Assembly: GCF_016097555.1 (NCBI RefSeq)
Contig: NC_054704.1
Coordinates: 31,052,959 to 31,116,958, forward strand
Length of the DNA: 64,000 bases
Direction: 5' to 3'
DNA from: Gigantopelta aegis
Taxonomy: Eukaryota > Mollusca > Gastropoda > Neomphalida > Peltospiridae
Shown here: piece by piece, positions 11,964 to 21,899 of the stretch
Position numbering within the stretch: the first letter of the stretch is position 1
How the letters are laid out: the number at the start of each line of letters is the position of its first letter
The notes under the pieces: generated by a model
Database searches by the model: none
What the model was told of the DNA's origin: nothing
The model's input: the letters and a program-made list of their open reading frames with translations, nothing else
Made by a program: the position numbers and the translations under genes

Positions 11964-13797
11964 TCGAACTTAAGTTGAAGGGGACGACGAAATAGTTCGA
12001 GTTTCAGGGAGTTCGAGTTTTCGAAATTCGTACAGCAGACCCCAAAGTGAAACTGCATTGTAGTAGTATCATTTCATTGATATCGGAAGACACGTTTGCT
12101 GCTCCATCCCTGTCCCCAACACACAGATGTTAGCACATTCCTTCTGTGTATATGATAAAACTAAGTAAATATTAACAGAAACGAGATAAATCCGATCAAT
12201 TTGACGTACATCTCTATGTACTTGTATTTATTAATAAATTAAAATACTGGATGTCGATTAGCACTAAGTACGTTTGTTTACCAAATAAAAAATACACAAT
12301 ATAAATAGCAAAATTATTGTAAATCATTTTAAAAAACCCTCACTAACATAGCGGGACATAACATAACAAATCAAAACACTGTATGCCAAATAGCACTAGG
12401 TTATGTACTTTTTTTCACATATAAAACATTCACAACAGTACAAAATAATTTATAGCTCTCAAATCACAAAGTACAAAGAGCAGAACTATCAGAATTTTTT
12501 TGTAATTAAAGATTGTTTGGCACACTTGCTTAAAAAATCGTCTTTCATTACTGTGTCTGTAATCTTGCACAGATTGAGCAGCATTTCTTCCGAATGTTCA
12601 CGGTTCTGCAGGTAGCACGCTTCCATGGCCTGTTCGCTGTTGCAGTGTCTCGTTTCTGTACTTTCTTCATCCTCATCGTCGTCGTCCGTTTGGCATTTTT
12701 AATTTCGTCTACTATGTCGACGTCGGTCATTTCCGTGCAGATTGGTATGTCATTATCAAGACTGATGTAGCGAGTCGTGGTGTCGCGTGTGAGTCCGTGT
12801 TACAGCTGTGTAGAGAGGGGCATGCCGTCATCGGGGTCAACATCGTCGTCGTCAACTCTGTGTTTTTAACGTCAAACCCAGCATGGCGGAAACAGTTCTT
12901 TATCGTAGTTGACGTCACATTGCACCAAGCTTGCTGCATGAGATTTAATGCATCTAAAACATTAGTTTTAACTCGGTTTCCGCATCAATAGCCGATATAT
13001 AACGGATAATAACCCTCTTTCTGTAAAAGACTTTTAAATTTTGGATTGTGTTTTTGATGTGGTGTTCGGTGGCAAAAACACAAGTTCAACTGATTTTAGA
13101 CCCGCTATTTGGGATGGGCAGGGCAGTTATCCACTACAAGGGCGATTTTTCTCTTTTTGCGGGACATTTGTTTGTCTATTGTTTTTTTACCGATTTTAAA
13201 TATCTGAAGTCATCCAGGCCTTTTTGTTAGCTAGGTATTCAGTTGGTAGTGTTTTGATATTTTTAAAACAACGTGGTTTTACTGACTTCCCTATGATAAG
13301 CAATGGCAGTTTGTCGTTGCCTGACATGTTGGCAGTAACTAAGGCAGTAAGCCGTTCTTTACTCTCTCCCCCCCCCCCCCCCTTGACAATCTACATCTTT
13401 ATAATATATATTTATTTCGCCAAGGGCCTCCTTTTAATGTATTATTGTTTGTGTTCGATCCCATTAGTGGCCAGTGGATTAACTTGTTGTTATTGCCAAG
13501 TATGCCTGATCATGCCAGAACGCACACTGGAGTTCAAAAGGTGTGGAATTGTCTTGGTGGAAAAAGAGCAAGGGAACGATTAACAGCCCGCGTTTGCAGT
13601 AACCAGACCCAGAAACTGATAAATTGTGCTAATGACAATTGGGAATGTGTCAAGGTGTTTTAAACATGTGAGTTATCGAAATAACCTGGATGGCGTCGGC
13701 CCATGTTACGGATTGAGTGTTTGGCTCTGGACAAAAAATTGAACGACAAAGAAAAAAAAAAGCACTCATGTGACAACTTCCCCGCCTCATCCCCCTG
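11961..13797 (-). pseudogene. Tigger/pogo transposase relic, 3' end side
   Basis: The plus-strand start CAGTCGAACTTAAGTTGAAG at 11961, next to TA repeats, looks like a Tigger-type terminal repeat. On the minus strand, decayed transposase segments follow in order: KERLTALVTANMSG and LPLLIIGKS (about 13370-13280), NKKAWMT (about 13215), the catalytic VVDNCPAHP (13112-13137), VELVFLPPNTTS (about 13085-13050) and near the C-terminus MQQAWCNV and IKNCFRHAGF (about 12940-12870). An acidic tail follows to about 12540. These match the DDE transposase of the pogo/Tigger group within Tc1/mariner. Several frame breaks make it inactive. The block 13200-13797 is duplicated at 14001-15430. Confidence 0.85.
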
Positions 13798-13800
13798 AAC

Positions 13801-14000
13801 NNNNNNNNNNNNNNNNNNNNNNNNNNNNNNNNNNNNNNNNNNNNNNNNNNNNNNNNNNNNNNNNNNNNNNNNNNNNNNNNNNNNNNNNNNNNNNNNNNNN
13901 NNNNNNNNNNNNNNNNNNNNNNNNNNNNNNNNNNNNNNNNNNNNNNNNNNNNNNNNNNNNNNNNNNNNNNNNNNNNNNNNNNNNNNNNNNNNNNNNNNNN
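13801..14000. other. Assembly gap, 200 N
   Basis: Exactly 200 undetermined bases. The sequences on both sides are overlapping copies of the same locus, so the gap may be an artificial join of two haplotypes, not missing sequence. Confidence 0.95.
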
Positions 14001-14206
14001 AAGTCATCCAGGCCTTTTTGTTAGCTAGGTATTCAGTTGGTAGTGTTTTGATATTTTTAAAACAACGTGGTTTTACTGACTTCCCTATGATAAGCAATGG
14101 CAGTTTGTCGTTGCCAGACATGTTGGCAGTAACTAAGGCAGTAAGCCGTTCTTTACTCTCCCCCCCCCCCCTTGACAATCTACATCTTTAAATTCATATA
14201 TGTGTG

Positions 14207-14237
<31 letters not shown>

Positions 14238-14248
14238 ATGTATATATA

Positions 14249-14639
14249 TATATATGCGCACACGAGCAGTTTTCAAAACGCAACACAGAAGAACGCAACA
14301 GCGCTAAGTCAGTACATTTGGACACTGAAGGATAGATTCACCCCATACACCATTAAGTGGAAAATTTTATCCAAAGCAAAATCATACTCTCCAGCGAGCA
14401 AAAGATGTAACCTCTGCCTGAAGGAAAAACTGTTCATAATGTATAAACCTGAAACCAGCACACTAAACTCCAAGAATGAACTCGTATCAGCATGTCGACA
14501 CAGACGCAAATACCTTCTGTGCGCATACCACACATCACCTATTATAGACCTGCATAGTGACGTAACCTCGACGTCACAGAGTCCATTACGTCATCAGCTT
14601 TCCGTTGACGGTGTAATTAAATCTACATCTGATGAGTGA
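14249..14639 (+). pseudogene. Penelope-like element, C-terminal GIY-YIG endonuclease fragment
   Basis: The reading frame from about 14260 encodes ALSQYIWTLKDRFTPYTIKW, then SPASKRCNLCLKEKLFIMY and NELVSACRHRRKYLL. This order (ALSxYIWxLKD, IKWxI, KRCNLCLxEK, NELxSxCRHRxK) is typical of the C-terminal endonuclease region of Penelope-like retroelements. The reverse transcriptase and the start of the GIY-YIG domain are missing, so this is a 5'-truncated copy. TG/TA microsatellites precede it, and a hammerhead ribozyme overlaps its stop codon, which supports the assignment. The apparent N-terminus, made of microsatellite codons, is not real coding sequence. Confidence 0.8.
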
Positions 14640-14682
14640 GAGCAATAATTCAACTCTCTCACGAAACAAGCCTGTCATGTAG
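14623..14682 (+). ncRNA. Minimal type I hammerhead ribozyme
   Basis: All conserved parts are present in order. Stem I 5' strand CTACAT (14623-14628), core CTGATGA (14629-14635), stem II GTGAGAG/CTCTCAC (14636-14642 with 14656-14662) around a 13-nt loop, core GAAA (14663-14666), stem III ACA/TGT (14666-14668 with 14673-14675) around an AGCC loop, cleavage-site C at 14676, and stem I 3' strand ATGTAG (14677-14682). Stem I pairs perfectly over 6 bp. Predicted cleavage is between 14676 and 14677. Type I hammerheads with a very short stem III are known from Penelope-like elements, and this one immediately follows a Penelope endonuclease fragment. Confidence 0.9.
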
Positions 14683-14768
14683 AGAAAAACATACACTTTT
14701 TAACGATATATCTGGCTCCCACACGGTTGAGCACTCTATAAAATAGCGTCTTTCAACTCGAAAACGAC

Positions 14769-14807
<39 letters not shown>

Positions 14808-14810
<3 letters not shown>

Positions 14811-15059
14811 TAAACTCTATATGTCAAACTCCGTTTTCTCAAACGGCACGCTATCTCAAAGCAAAAAATGGGTCCGAACCGTTTCTCTATATAAACATGT
14901 AAGAGTTTGTATGTTTATCTCAAACTTTGACATAAATATACACACGTTATGTCAAATGACATGTGGTCCCATATGACATATTTACTATATATTTTGTATA
15001 TTTTTGTCGAAGTTGAAAACGTATTTTTCATAAATTAAAATAATTATTATTTAATAAAA
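14808..15059 (+). repeat. Tigger-like terminal fragment
   Basis: After a TA microsatellite (14773-14807), CAGTAAACTCTATATGTCAA and the following CTCAAACGGCACGCTATCTC resemble pogo/Tigger terminal repeats of a family different from the one at 11961. No transposase is linked to it. It is part of the insertion that separates the second Tigger copy. Confidence 0.45.
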
Positions 15060-15440
15060 TTATTTCGCCAAGGGCCTCCTTTTAATTTATTATGTTTGTG
15101 TTCGATCATTAGTGGCCAGTGGATTAACTTGTTGTTATTGCCAAGTATGCCTGAATCATGCCAGAACGCACACTGGAGTTCAAAGGTGTGAATTGTCTTG
15201 GTGGAAAAAGAGCAAGGAATGATTAACAGCCCTCGTTTGCAGTAACCAGACCAGAACTGATAAATTGCTGCTACTGACAATTGGGAAGTCAAGGTGTTTT
15301 AAACATGTGAGTATCGAAATAACACAACTGCCTGGATGACGTCGGCCATGTTTACTGATTGGTGTTTGGCTCTGGACAAAAAATTGAAACGACAAAAGAA
15401 AAAAAATAGCACTCATTGTTGACAACTTCCCCGCTCATCC

Positions 15441-15964
15441 CCACGTGAAGGGTCTGCATTTTTCTTCCACCAAACACTACTTCAAAGACCCAACCAATGG
15501 ACGAAGGACTTCAAACTATATTAGTTGTACTGTTGGTAGTAATAAGAATTGTGGTTTAATTGTAGATTTACGTTTACGTGCAACACTTGGCTTACGGTGT
15601 TATGTGAAACTGGGCCCTGTGGAGCTGATTTCAATCAAATTAGGCAGATGTAATGACAGACATTCTGTCACCTGTGGGCCTTCTGAGATTTTTTGCCCTC
15701 TGCGTGTGTTTGTTTTTTTGTTTTTTTTTAAATGGTCCCAATTTTCATCATTATTTGCTGTTCATCTTTCCAGAAATGCAAGTATTGTTTAACTGAACAT
15801 GGTGGCACTAGTTTACACAGTATTGTACATAAGCGTACGGGCTCCTATTTGTTGTAGGTGGCAGACTAATTTTTGCCGAATTAAACGAATGTGCCTGAAT
15901 CTGGATATCATCATTTATTCATATTAGCATTATTGTCATTTTTCATTTCATTTCAACTTATTAC
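15441..15964. other. Spacer with a short interspersed repeat
   Basis: No gene seen. The segment 15833-15890 (GGGCTCCTATTTGTTGTAGG and following) recurs reverse-complemented at about 53399-53467. A T-rich run lies at 15711-15729. Confidence 0.4.
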
Positions 15965-16185
15965 CGTGCTTATATATCCAATTAAGGTTCAAGCACGCTG
16001 TCCTGGTCACACCTCGGCTATCTGGGCTGTCTGTCCAGGACAGGGAGTTAGTTGTTTGTGGTTAGTGAGAGAGAAGAGGGTATAGTGGCCTTACACTTGC
16101 ACACTTGAGTAGTACCCTGCGAACCCTTTTCCTACCAGCCTTATGTCCGATAGCTTAACCACGATGCCACCTAGACTGGTATGGT
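15965..16185 (-). mobile_element. tRNA-derived SINE, family b, degraded
   Basis: Read on the minus strand, this has the same layout as the dated copy at 49545-49781: a head with TGGCATCGTGGTTAAGC, a middle with the TCCTGGACAGACAGCCCAGA type of block, and the end CTTAATTGGATATATAAGCAC. The plus-strand TTTCATTTCATTTCAACTTA at 15940-15960 is its A-rich tail reversed. No clear target duplication was found. Confidence 0.65.
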
Positions 16186-16494
16186 TGTCAAACGGCTATA
16201 TAGGTTTGCAAACGAATCACTGCACATTTTTATCTGTATTACAACTAATATTGATTTGCTCCATCGGGGGGGGGGGGGGGGATTGCTCACTCTGACCCCT
16301 ATCTCCCTCCCACCGTCTCGTAGACTTATACTATTGAATGACAAACCACAACAGTAAAGCTTCTCCTTAGAACGTTTGTCAGCTCTCGTTGTCTCGCTGT
16401 AGCTAACATGCTGGAGTAATAGAGACAATGTTCCTACGTGTACCACTAAGCTAGTTCAGAAAGGGAAATAACAAGTCGATCTATCTAGTTATAA

Positions 16495-16608
16495 AGATAC
16501 AAGCTGTAATGTAGCGGGTTTTCTCTGATGACTACGTGTCAGAATTACCAAATGTTTGACATCCAATAGCCGATGATTAATTAATAAAAATGCTCTAGTG
16601 GTGTCGTA
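16495..16608 (+). repeat. SINE 3' fragment
   Basis: It carries the tail half of the SINE at 17555-17862: TGTAGCGGGTTTTCTCTGAT, ACCAAATGTTTGACATCCAA and CTCTAGTGGTGTCGT. The tRNA-like head is missing. Confidence 0.75.
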
Positions 16609-17554
16609 ACTTTGTGGGCCAAGCCCACATTTTTAAAGGGGTCACCCCAACTCATTTTGATTAGCATGGCTTAAGCCATGTGTATATGCAACGTTTTACC
16701 CATGGGGTATTTTTACCCTGGTGGGCATATTTGCCATCCGTGGTAAATTTTGTCATGTAAACGCTCTTACCCATCAGGGTATTGCTCCAGCCCCCCCCCC
16801 CCCCCCCCCCTGGACCCCATGTGTATCATCCAGGAATTCGAGGTATCAAATAGAAAACTGCATTGCTCTGAGCATTTAATGAAGAAACCTTTGGCCAATT
16901 TGTGGAACTCTGCTTACAGTATTGGTTAACTGATAAGCCATTAGACTTTGAGCTACTTTCAAATCGAAAGCAATTTCCGAGTAAAAATATGTAAAATAAG
17001 GTCACTGTGTACCCCCAACCCAGATTTATGGCAATGAATAATGCTAAAATATAGTTAGTAACATCCAAACAATTGAAATAAATCAAAATGAATCATCTAT
17101 GGGTGTTAAACAATTATTTATTGCATGAAACTCTAATATCGTCATTTTAGCCTTTTCGCGGCCAACCAAAAATCATAAATGTGGTCTGCTGAGAAAACGT
17201 ACTTAACCTGGAAGTGTTACCCAAACTTTTTCTGAAGACCTTGGCATATAGAACAAGAAAATCTAAGTTAACTCTCTAAAAGAGAAATGTATGCGAACTA
17301 CCCCAGAGCCAGGACTATGGGCAAAACAGCCATATAACGCTTTTTAAGCATTGACCCCTGCAATTATAGGAAAATAGGTGGCATCAATTGCTCCTGCGCA
17401 GTTTGGAAAGTTCCATTTTGTTTCGTACCCACCAATGACGTCTTTCAAAGCCTGAACACTTGGACATTTTACTATTTCATGGAACATTGTGGCACAGATA
17501 GCTTTACGTCATGTACGCAGACACAGACTGTGGATCTGTCTATTCCAAACATTA

Positions 17555-17862
17555 AGGGGCGGACGTAGAACAGTGGTAAAGCGCTCGTTTGATGCGCGGT
17601 CGGTTTCGGATTAACACTCGTCGGCGGGCAAATTTGGTCATTTCTCGTTCCAACCAGTGCACCACGACTGGTATACCAAAGGCCGTGGTATATGTCATCC
17701 TGTCTATGGGATGATGCATATAAAATATTCCTTGCTACTAATGGCAAAATGTTGCGGGTTTCCTCTCAAAGACTGTCAAAATTACCAAATGTTTGACATT
17801 CAACAGCTGATGACTAATATATCAATGTGCTCCAGTGGTGTCGTTAAACAAAACAAACTGCT
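17555..17862 (+). mobile_element. tRNA-derived SINE, full length
   Basis: The head GGGGCGGACGTAGAACAGTG with GTAAAGCGCTCGTTTGATGC is tRNA-like; the body contains GTGCACCACGACTGGTATAC; it ends GTGGTGTCGTTAAACAAAAC. The 7-bp direct repeat AACATTA flanks it at 17548-17554 and 17863-17869, supporting retrotransposition at this site. Confidence 0.8.
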
Positions 17863-17869
17863 AACATTA

Positions 17870-18400
17870 CGTCTATACTGGTCCATTTCTAGCACTCAAA
17901 TGATATGTTATAAGTTTAATCATGAAATACCTAATAATGTATATAAATGATACGATATTTGCCCTTATACCATAGCCGATGTTTATACCCTGGTGGGCAG
18001 TAAACCCACCGTGGCTAAGCAAATGCATATAAACATGGTTTAGTAATCTAAAAAAAAACATTTAAAAAACATTCTTAGTTTACCGAACATTTGTCACGAA
18101 TCCTTCACAAGTTATCTACTTTTGGGACAAAATTACCAGTGATTGGCAAGTCAATGGGCTAAAAAAAAAATAGAAGTTTAAATATCACGATGCCCAAAGG
18201 TGATACGATGTTTTTCTTGAGATCTGTAAAATATGTGCTTTAAGCATGTATAATTAGCACATACAAAAAAAACCCAACAAAATAAAAAACACCCCTTAAT
18301 ACTCGTAAGTTTCCGTTTAAAGGCTGGTTACCGTCAGACTTTGCATAACGTACATTTGATAATAACTGGTGAGCCGTTTATATTCCTCTTTATAACGCTG
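17870..18400. other. Spacer left of the Ty3 element
   Basis: No gene seen. 17970-18030 (TATACCCTGGTGGGCAGTAA, CCACCGTGGC) is related to 16690-16745 (TTTACCCTGGTGGGCATATT, CATCCGTGGT), indicating a short dispersed repeat. Confidence 0.4.
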
Positions 18401-18405
18401 ACACC

Positions 18406-18573
18406 TGTAGTGTCAGCCTACTACGGACTATTAGAGACATTACGGTAATTAGACGTGACTTCCGCCCAGCACTCTTGCATCGTGGCCGCTGACCTGTCAA
18501 AAGGTTACATAAATTTGATGTTCAGTTCTCAACGTCTTGTGTCAGTTATTAATGTATAGCAACGTTCTAAACA
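18406..18573 (+). repeat. 5' LTR of the Ty3/Gypsy element
   Basis: It begins TGTAGTGTCAGCCTACTACG and ends CAACGTTCTAAACA, with TG...CA termini. It differs from the 3' LTR in a short patch (TTAGACGTGACTTCC versus TTAGAAAGACTTCC) and is one base longer. Confidence 0.95.
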
Positions 18574-18590
18574 TGGTGTCAGAAGTGGCG
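18574..18590 (+). promoter_or_regulatory. Primer-binding site, tRNA-Leu type
   Basis: TGGTGTCAGAAGTGGCG starts directly after the 5' LTR. Its first 15 bases are complementary to the CCACTTCTGACACCA 3' end of a tRNA-Leu, the presumed reverse-transcription primer. Confidence 0.85.
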
Positions 18591-18783
18591 AATTCTTTCG
18601 GATTTTTCGAAATAAGGTAGGCCTACGTACAAGACGAAGTCGCAATAATTCAGAAAAACTGCAAAAATTAACTTTCGGAGCATGTGGTCAAACATACAGT
18701 TGGCGCCATTTTAAAAATGCCCGGACAAGTCGACTTGAATATTGACGTAATATTTTACTGCCCATACACAATATAACTAAATA

Positions 18784-19209
18784 ATGGCATCTTTTCAAGT
18801 TAAGCCTCCAGAATTGTTTACATTCACCAAACCAGAAGAATGGCCTAAATGGATTCGCCGATTCGAACGATTCCGCATAGCGTCCGGTTTAGACCAAAAA
18901 CCAGACGATCTTCAAGTGTCCACATTAATATACAGTATGGGGGACACCGCCGATGACATTCTTACTACTTTTACACTTTCGGAGGATGACAGAGCCGAAT
19001 ATGAAGTTGTTAAAAGGCAGTTTGACAATTATTTTATGGTTCGAAAGAACGTAATTTTTGAACGTGCACAATTCAATAAAAGAAAACAAGAACTGAACGA
19101 GCCTGTTGATTCCTTTATTACGTCGTTGTACTCACTTTGTGAACACTGTGAATACGGAGCATTGCATGATCAAATGATTAAGAGACAGAATTGTTGTGGG
19201 AATCCTTGA
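18784..19209 (+). CDS. Gag N-terminal part, Ty3/Gypsy element
   Basis: The frame starts with MASFQVKPPELFTFTKPEEW and carries an alpha-helical capsid-like segment with W-x-x-W-x-x-RFERFR and a later FERAQFNKRKQELNEPVDSF stretch, as seen in Gag of invertebrate Ty3/Gypsy elements. It is the first ATG frame after the primer-binding site, 193 bp downstream of it. The frame is lost at about 19180-19190, where the homologous text continues in another frame; the last residues before the stop at 19209 are therefore out-of-frame. The product would be the structural capsid protein of the virus-like particle. Confidence 0.9.
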   Translation: MASFQVKPPELFTFTKPEEWPKWIRRFERFRIASGLDQKPDDLQVSTLIYSMGDTADDILTTFTLSEDDRAEYEVVKRQFDNYFMVRKNVIFERAQFNKRKQELNEPVDSFITSLYSLCEHCEYGALHDQMIKRQNCCGNP

Positions 19210-20683
19210 TGAGAAACTTTCAGAAAAATTACAACACGACTCAAATTTAACCCTTGAATTAGCAATAAACTATGTTCGTCAGTCCGAAGCTATCAAGAAA
19301 CAACAATCACTACTAAGAGATGAAGTGCCAACATTAAAGGTAGAAAATGTAGCTCACAGTAATTTCATTCAAAAGAAGAAATTTTCACCACCACCTCAGA
19401 ACAAAGGTACGAGTAAACATTACCGTAAACCGTATGTAAAACAACCGCACCCAAAAACTACATGTGGCAGATGCGGTAGGAATGCACATCCAAGAGAAAC
19501 CTGTCCAGCTATTCATTCTGTTTGTAGAAAATGCAAGAAAAAAGGACACTGGGATACAGTTTGTCGAAGTAAACCTGCAAGAATTGCTCATGTTGAAAAT
19601 GATCAGCAAAATATGTCTTCCAGTGACACTAATAGCGATCATGAAACAGAAAATACATATGCCTACCTTGGCACAGTTCATTCAGAAAATTCAGAACCAT
19701 GGACAGTACATTTAGAATTAGGGGAAACATCTAAAGCTATCAAATTCAAAATAGACACAGGGGCAGATGTTACAGTGATTTCTGATGCGGTATATCAGGA
19801 AATAAATTCACCTAAACTTTCAAAACCAAAACGCATATTGTTTGGTCCAGCTAATACTGAGATTAAAGTGATGGGAAAATTTGTTTGCAGACTAAAACTT
19901 CCAAAAGAACATTCTACTACAGTTCAAGAAATATATGTTGCAAAAGGCCTTACTTCATGTTTACTTGGTAGACCTGCAATCATAGATCTGAACTTGGTCC
20001 AGAAAGTAGACAACATTGAAACAGACACTGACAGCTATTGGAGAAAAAGATTTCCCAAACTGTTCACAGGTTTAGGTAAACTCCAGGGGGAGTATACTGT
20101 TAAACTGAAGGAAAATGCAGTTCCCTTTGCATTATATACCCCAAGACGTGTCGCTTTACCACTGATGAACAAAGTAAAAGCTGAACTTTTAAAAATGGAA
20201 AACACTGGTGTTATTTCACGAGTAGATGAACCGACAGACTGGTGCGCAGGAATGGTTGTAGTCCCTAAACCAAATGGAAATGTTAGGATTTGTGTCGACC
20301 TAACAAAACTCAATGACAGTGTTTGCAGAGAGATTCATCCTCTTCCATCAGTCGATCAGACACTAAGTCAAATGGATGGAGCAAAGGTTTTTACCAAATT
20401 GGATGCAAATTCTGGATTCTATCAAATACCTTTGTCACCACAGTCTTCAAAACTAACAACATTCATTACTCCTTTTGGGAGATACTGCTTCAATCGACTA
20501 CCTTTCAGGATACGTTCCGCTCCTGAACACTTTCAAAAGAGAATGCAGAAAATTCTTGAAGGTCTCGAGGGTACCTTATGTCAAACTGATGATATTCTCA
20601 TATTTGGGGCTACTCAGCAGGAACATGATAAGACTGGAAGCCGTTTTACAAACACTGGAAAAGGCAGGCATTACACTAAATGA
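19196..20683 (+). CDS. Gag C-terminus, protease and reverse transcriptase, Ty3/Gypsy element
   Basis: This 495-codon frame continues Gag and enters Pol. Two zinc knuckles of the CX2CX4HX4C type are at residues 90-103 (CGRCGRNAHPRETC) and 110-123 (CRKCKKKGHWDTVC). The aspartic protease active site is at 186-190 (IDTGA). Reverse transcriptase follows, with VRICVDLTKLN (363-373), the first catalytic Asp at 403 (KLDANSGFYQ) and the DD pair at 465-466 (QTDDILIFG). The homologous frame is lost at about 20625-20635, so the residues from about 477 to the stop are out-of-frame. The 5' end overlaps the preceding frame by 14 bases because of the frame break, not by design. Confidence 0.92.
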   Translation: MGILDEKLSEKLQHDSNLTLELAINYVRQSEAIKKQQSLLRDEVPTLKVENVAHSNFIQKKKFSPPPQNKGTSKHYRKPYVKQPHPKTTCGRCGRNAHPRETCPAIHSVCRKCKKKGHWDTVCRSKPARIAHVENDQQNMSSSDTNSDHETENTYAYLGTVHSENSEPWTVHLELGETSKAIKFKIDTGADVTVISDAVYQEINSPKLSKPKRILFGPANTEIKVMGKFVCRLKLPKEHSTTVQEIYVAKGLTSCLLGRPAIIDLNLVQKVDNIETDTDSYWRKRFPKLFTGLGKLQGEYTVKLKENAVPFALYTPRRVALPLMNKVKAELLKMENTGVISRVDEPTDWCAGMVVVPKPNGNVRICVDLTKLNDSVCREIHPLPSVDQTLSQMDGAKVFTKLDANSGFYQIPLSPQSSKLTTFITPFGRYCFNRLPFRIRSAPEHFQKRMQKILEGLEGTLCQTDDILIFGATQQEHDKTGSRFTNTGKGRHYTK

Positions 20684-21899
20684 AAAATGTGTATTTTCAA
20701 AGAGCAGCATTACCTTTCTAGGTCACGTTGTTGACTCGAGTGGTGTACATGTAGATCCAAATAAAATATCTGCAATAACACAAATGACTCCACCTACAAA
20801 TGTTTCGGAAGTCCGTAGATTCCTGGGAATGGTTAATCAGCTGGCCAAATTTCTTCAAAATTTGGCAGACAAAACAAAACCTCTCAGAGACTTGCTTGTC
20901 AAAGACAGTGATTGGATATGGGGTGAGCCACAGCAATCTGCTTTTGTCAAAATTAAAAATGACATCAGTTCAGCTCCAGTTCTCGTACATTACAATCCAA
21001 ATGCTAAAACAGTTATTTCTTCTGATGCATCATCATATGGACTTGGGGGAGTTCTTCTTCAGAAACAATCTGACGGCAATTTAAAACCAGTAGCTTATGC
21101 TTCACGGACTCTGAGTGAAACCGAACAAAGATATGCTCAAATTGAAAAGGAAGCACTTGCTATTACTTGGTCCTGTGAGAGATTCCGTGATTTCATACTT
21201 GGACTGGAATTCCATATTGAAACAGATCACAAGCCATTGATTTCACTGCTTGGTTCGAAAAACCTTGAACAGTTACTTCCCAGAATCCAGCGATTTCGCA
21301 TGAGACTTATGTCCTATAAGTACACAATTTCGCATGTTCCAGGGAAACGTCTTTCCTCTGCGGATGCACTTTCTAGAGCTCCAGTAAACTCTCAACCAAC
21401 CAAAAGTGACAAAGATCTTCTTGAAGACACAAACATCTATATTGCTTCTGTACTTGCAAGCTTACCTGCAACAGAAAAGCGTCTGGATGAAATCCGATTC
21501 AATTTACAAATTGATCCGGTGTGCTTGCATCTTGTGTCATTTTGTTGTGATGGCTGGCCAGAATATGACAGAGTTCCCAATTGTATTAGAGCATATTGGC
21601 CGCATCGGGATGAATTGACTGTTATTGATGGACTACTTTTAAAAGGGTCACAACTCGTAATTCCTTCAGCTATGCAGCTAGACATTCTTGAAGCTTTACA
21701 TGCAGCTCACCAGGGAATTAATAAGTGTCGTGCACGTGCGAAAAATTCAGTTTGGTGGCCAGGTCTAAACAGCCAACTAGAACATGTTGTTCAAAATTGT
21801 CGCACTTGTGCAAACTTCCGTTCTTTACCACGCGAACCTCTGATCACAACCGAGTTTCCATCTCGCCCATGGAAAAAAGTTGGAACAAGACTTATTTGA
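20475..21899 (+). CDS. RT thumb, RNase H and integrase N-terminus, Ty3/Gypsy element
   Basis: Meaningful homology starts at about residue 52 (20630). It covers the rest of reverse transcriptase (ITFLGHVVDSSGVHVDP, RRFLGMVNQL), RNase H with SSDASSYGLGGVLLQ and the ETDHKPL motif, and the HHCC zinc-binding domain of integrase (HAAHQGINKCRAR ... NCRTC). The first 50 or so residues are a shadow frame over the reverse transcriptase of the previous segment. The frame breaks again at about 21885, shortly after the zinc-binding domain. Confidence 0.92.
   Translation: MGDTASIDYLSGYVPLLNTFKRECRKFLKVSRVPYVKLMIFSYLGLLSRNMIRLEAVLQTLEKAGITLNEKCVFSKSSITFLGHVVDSSGVHVDPNKISAITQMTPPTNVSEVRRFLGMVNQLAKFLQNLADKTKPLRDLLVKDSDWIWGEPQQSAFVKIKNDISSAPVLVHYNPNAKTVISSDASSYGLGGVLLQKQSDGNLKPVAYASRTLSETEQRYAQIEKEALAITWSCERFRDFILGLEFHIETDHKPLISLLGSKNLEQLLPRIQRFRMRLMSYKYTISHVPGKRLSSADALSRAPVNSQPTKSDKDLLEDTNIYIASVLASLPATEKRLDEIRFNLQIDPVCLHLVSFCCDGWPEYDRVPNCIRAYWPHRDELTVIDGLLLKGSQLVIPSAMQLDILEALHAAHQGINKCRARAKNSVWWPGLNSQLEHVVQNCRTCANFRSLPREPLITTEFPSRPWKKVGTRLI

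Larger units (their letters stand above)
14001..15440 (-). pseudogene. Second copy of the Tigger relic, interrupted
   Basis: The parts 14001-14190 and 15060-15430 repeat 13200-13797 at high identity, with many single-base indels in the second part. On the minus strand 15430-15060 carries the decayed DNA-binding region (for example KLIHWPLMIEH, resembling the SGPLIMEKA stretch of Tigger proteins) and 14190-14001 the start of the catalytic domain (ESKERLTALVTANMSG). An insertion of about 870 bp (14190-15060), absent from the first copy, separates them. This is a broken transposase with no complete reading frame. Confidence 0.8.
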
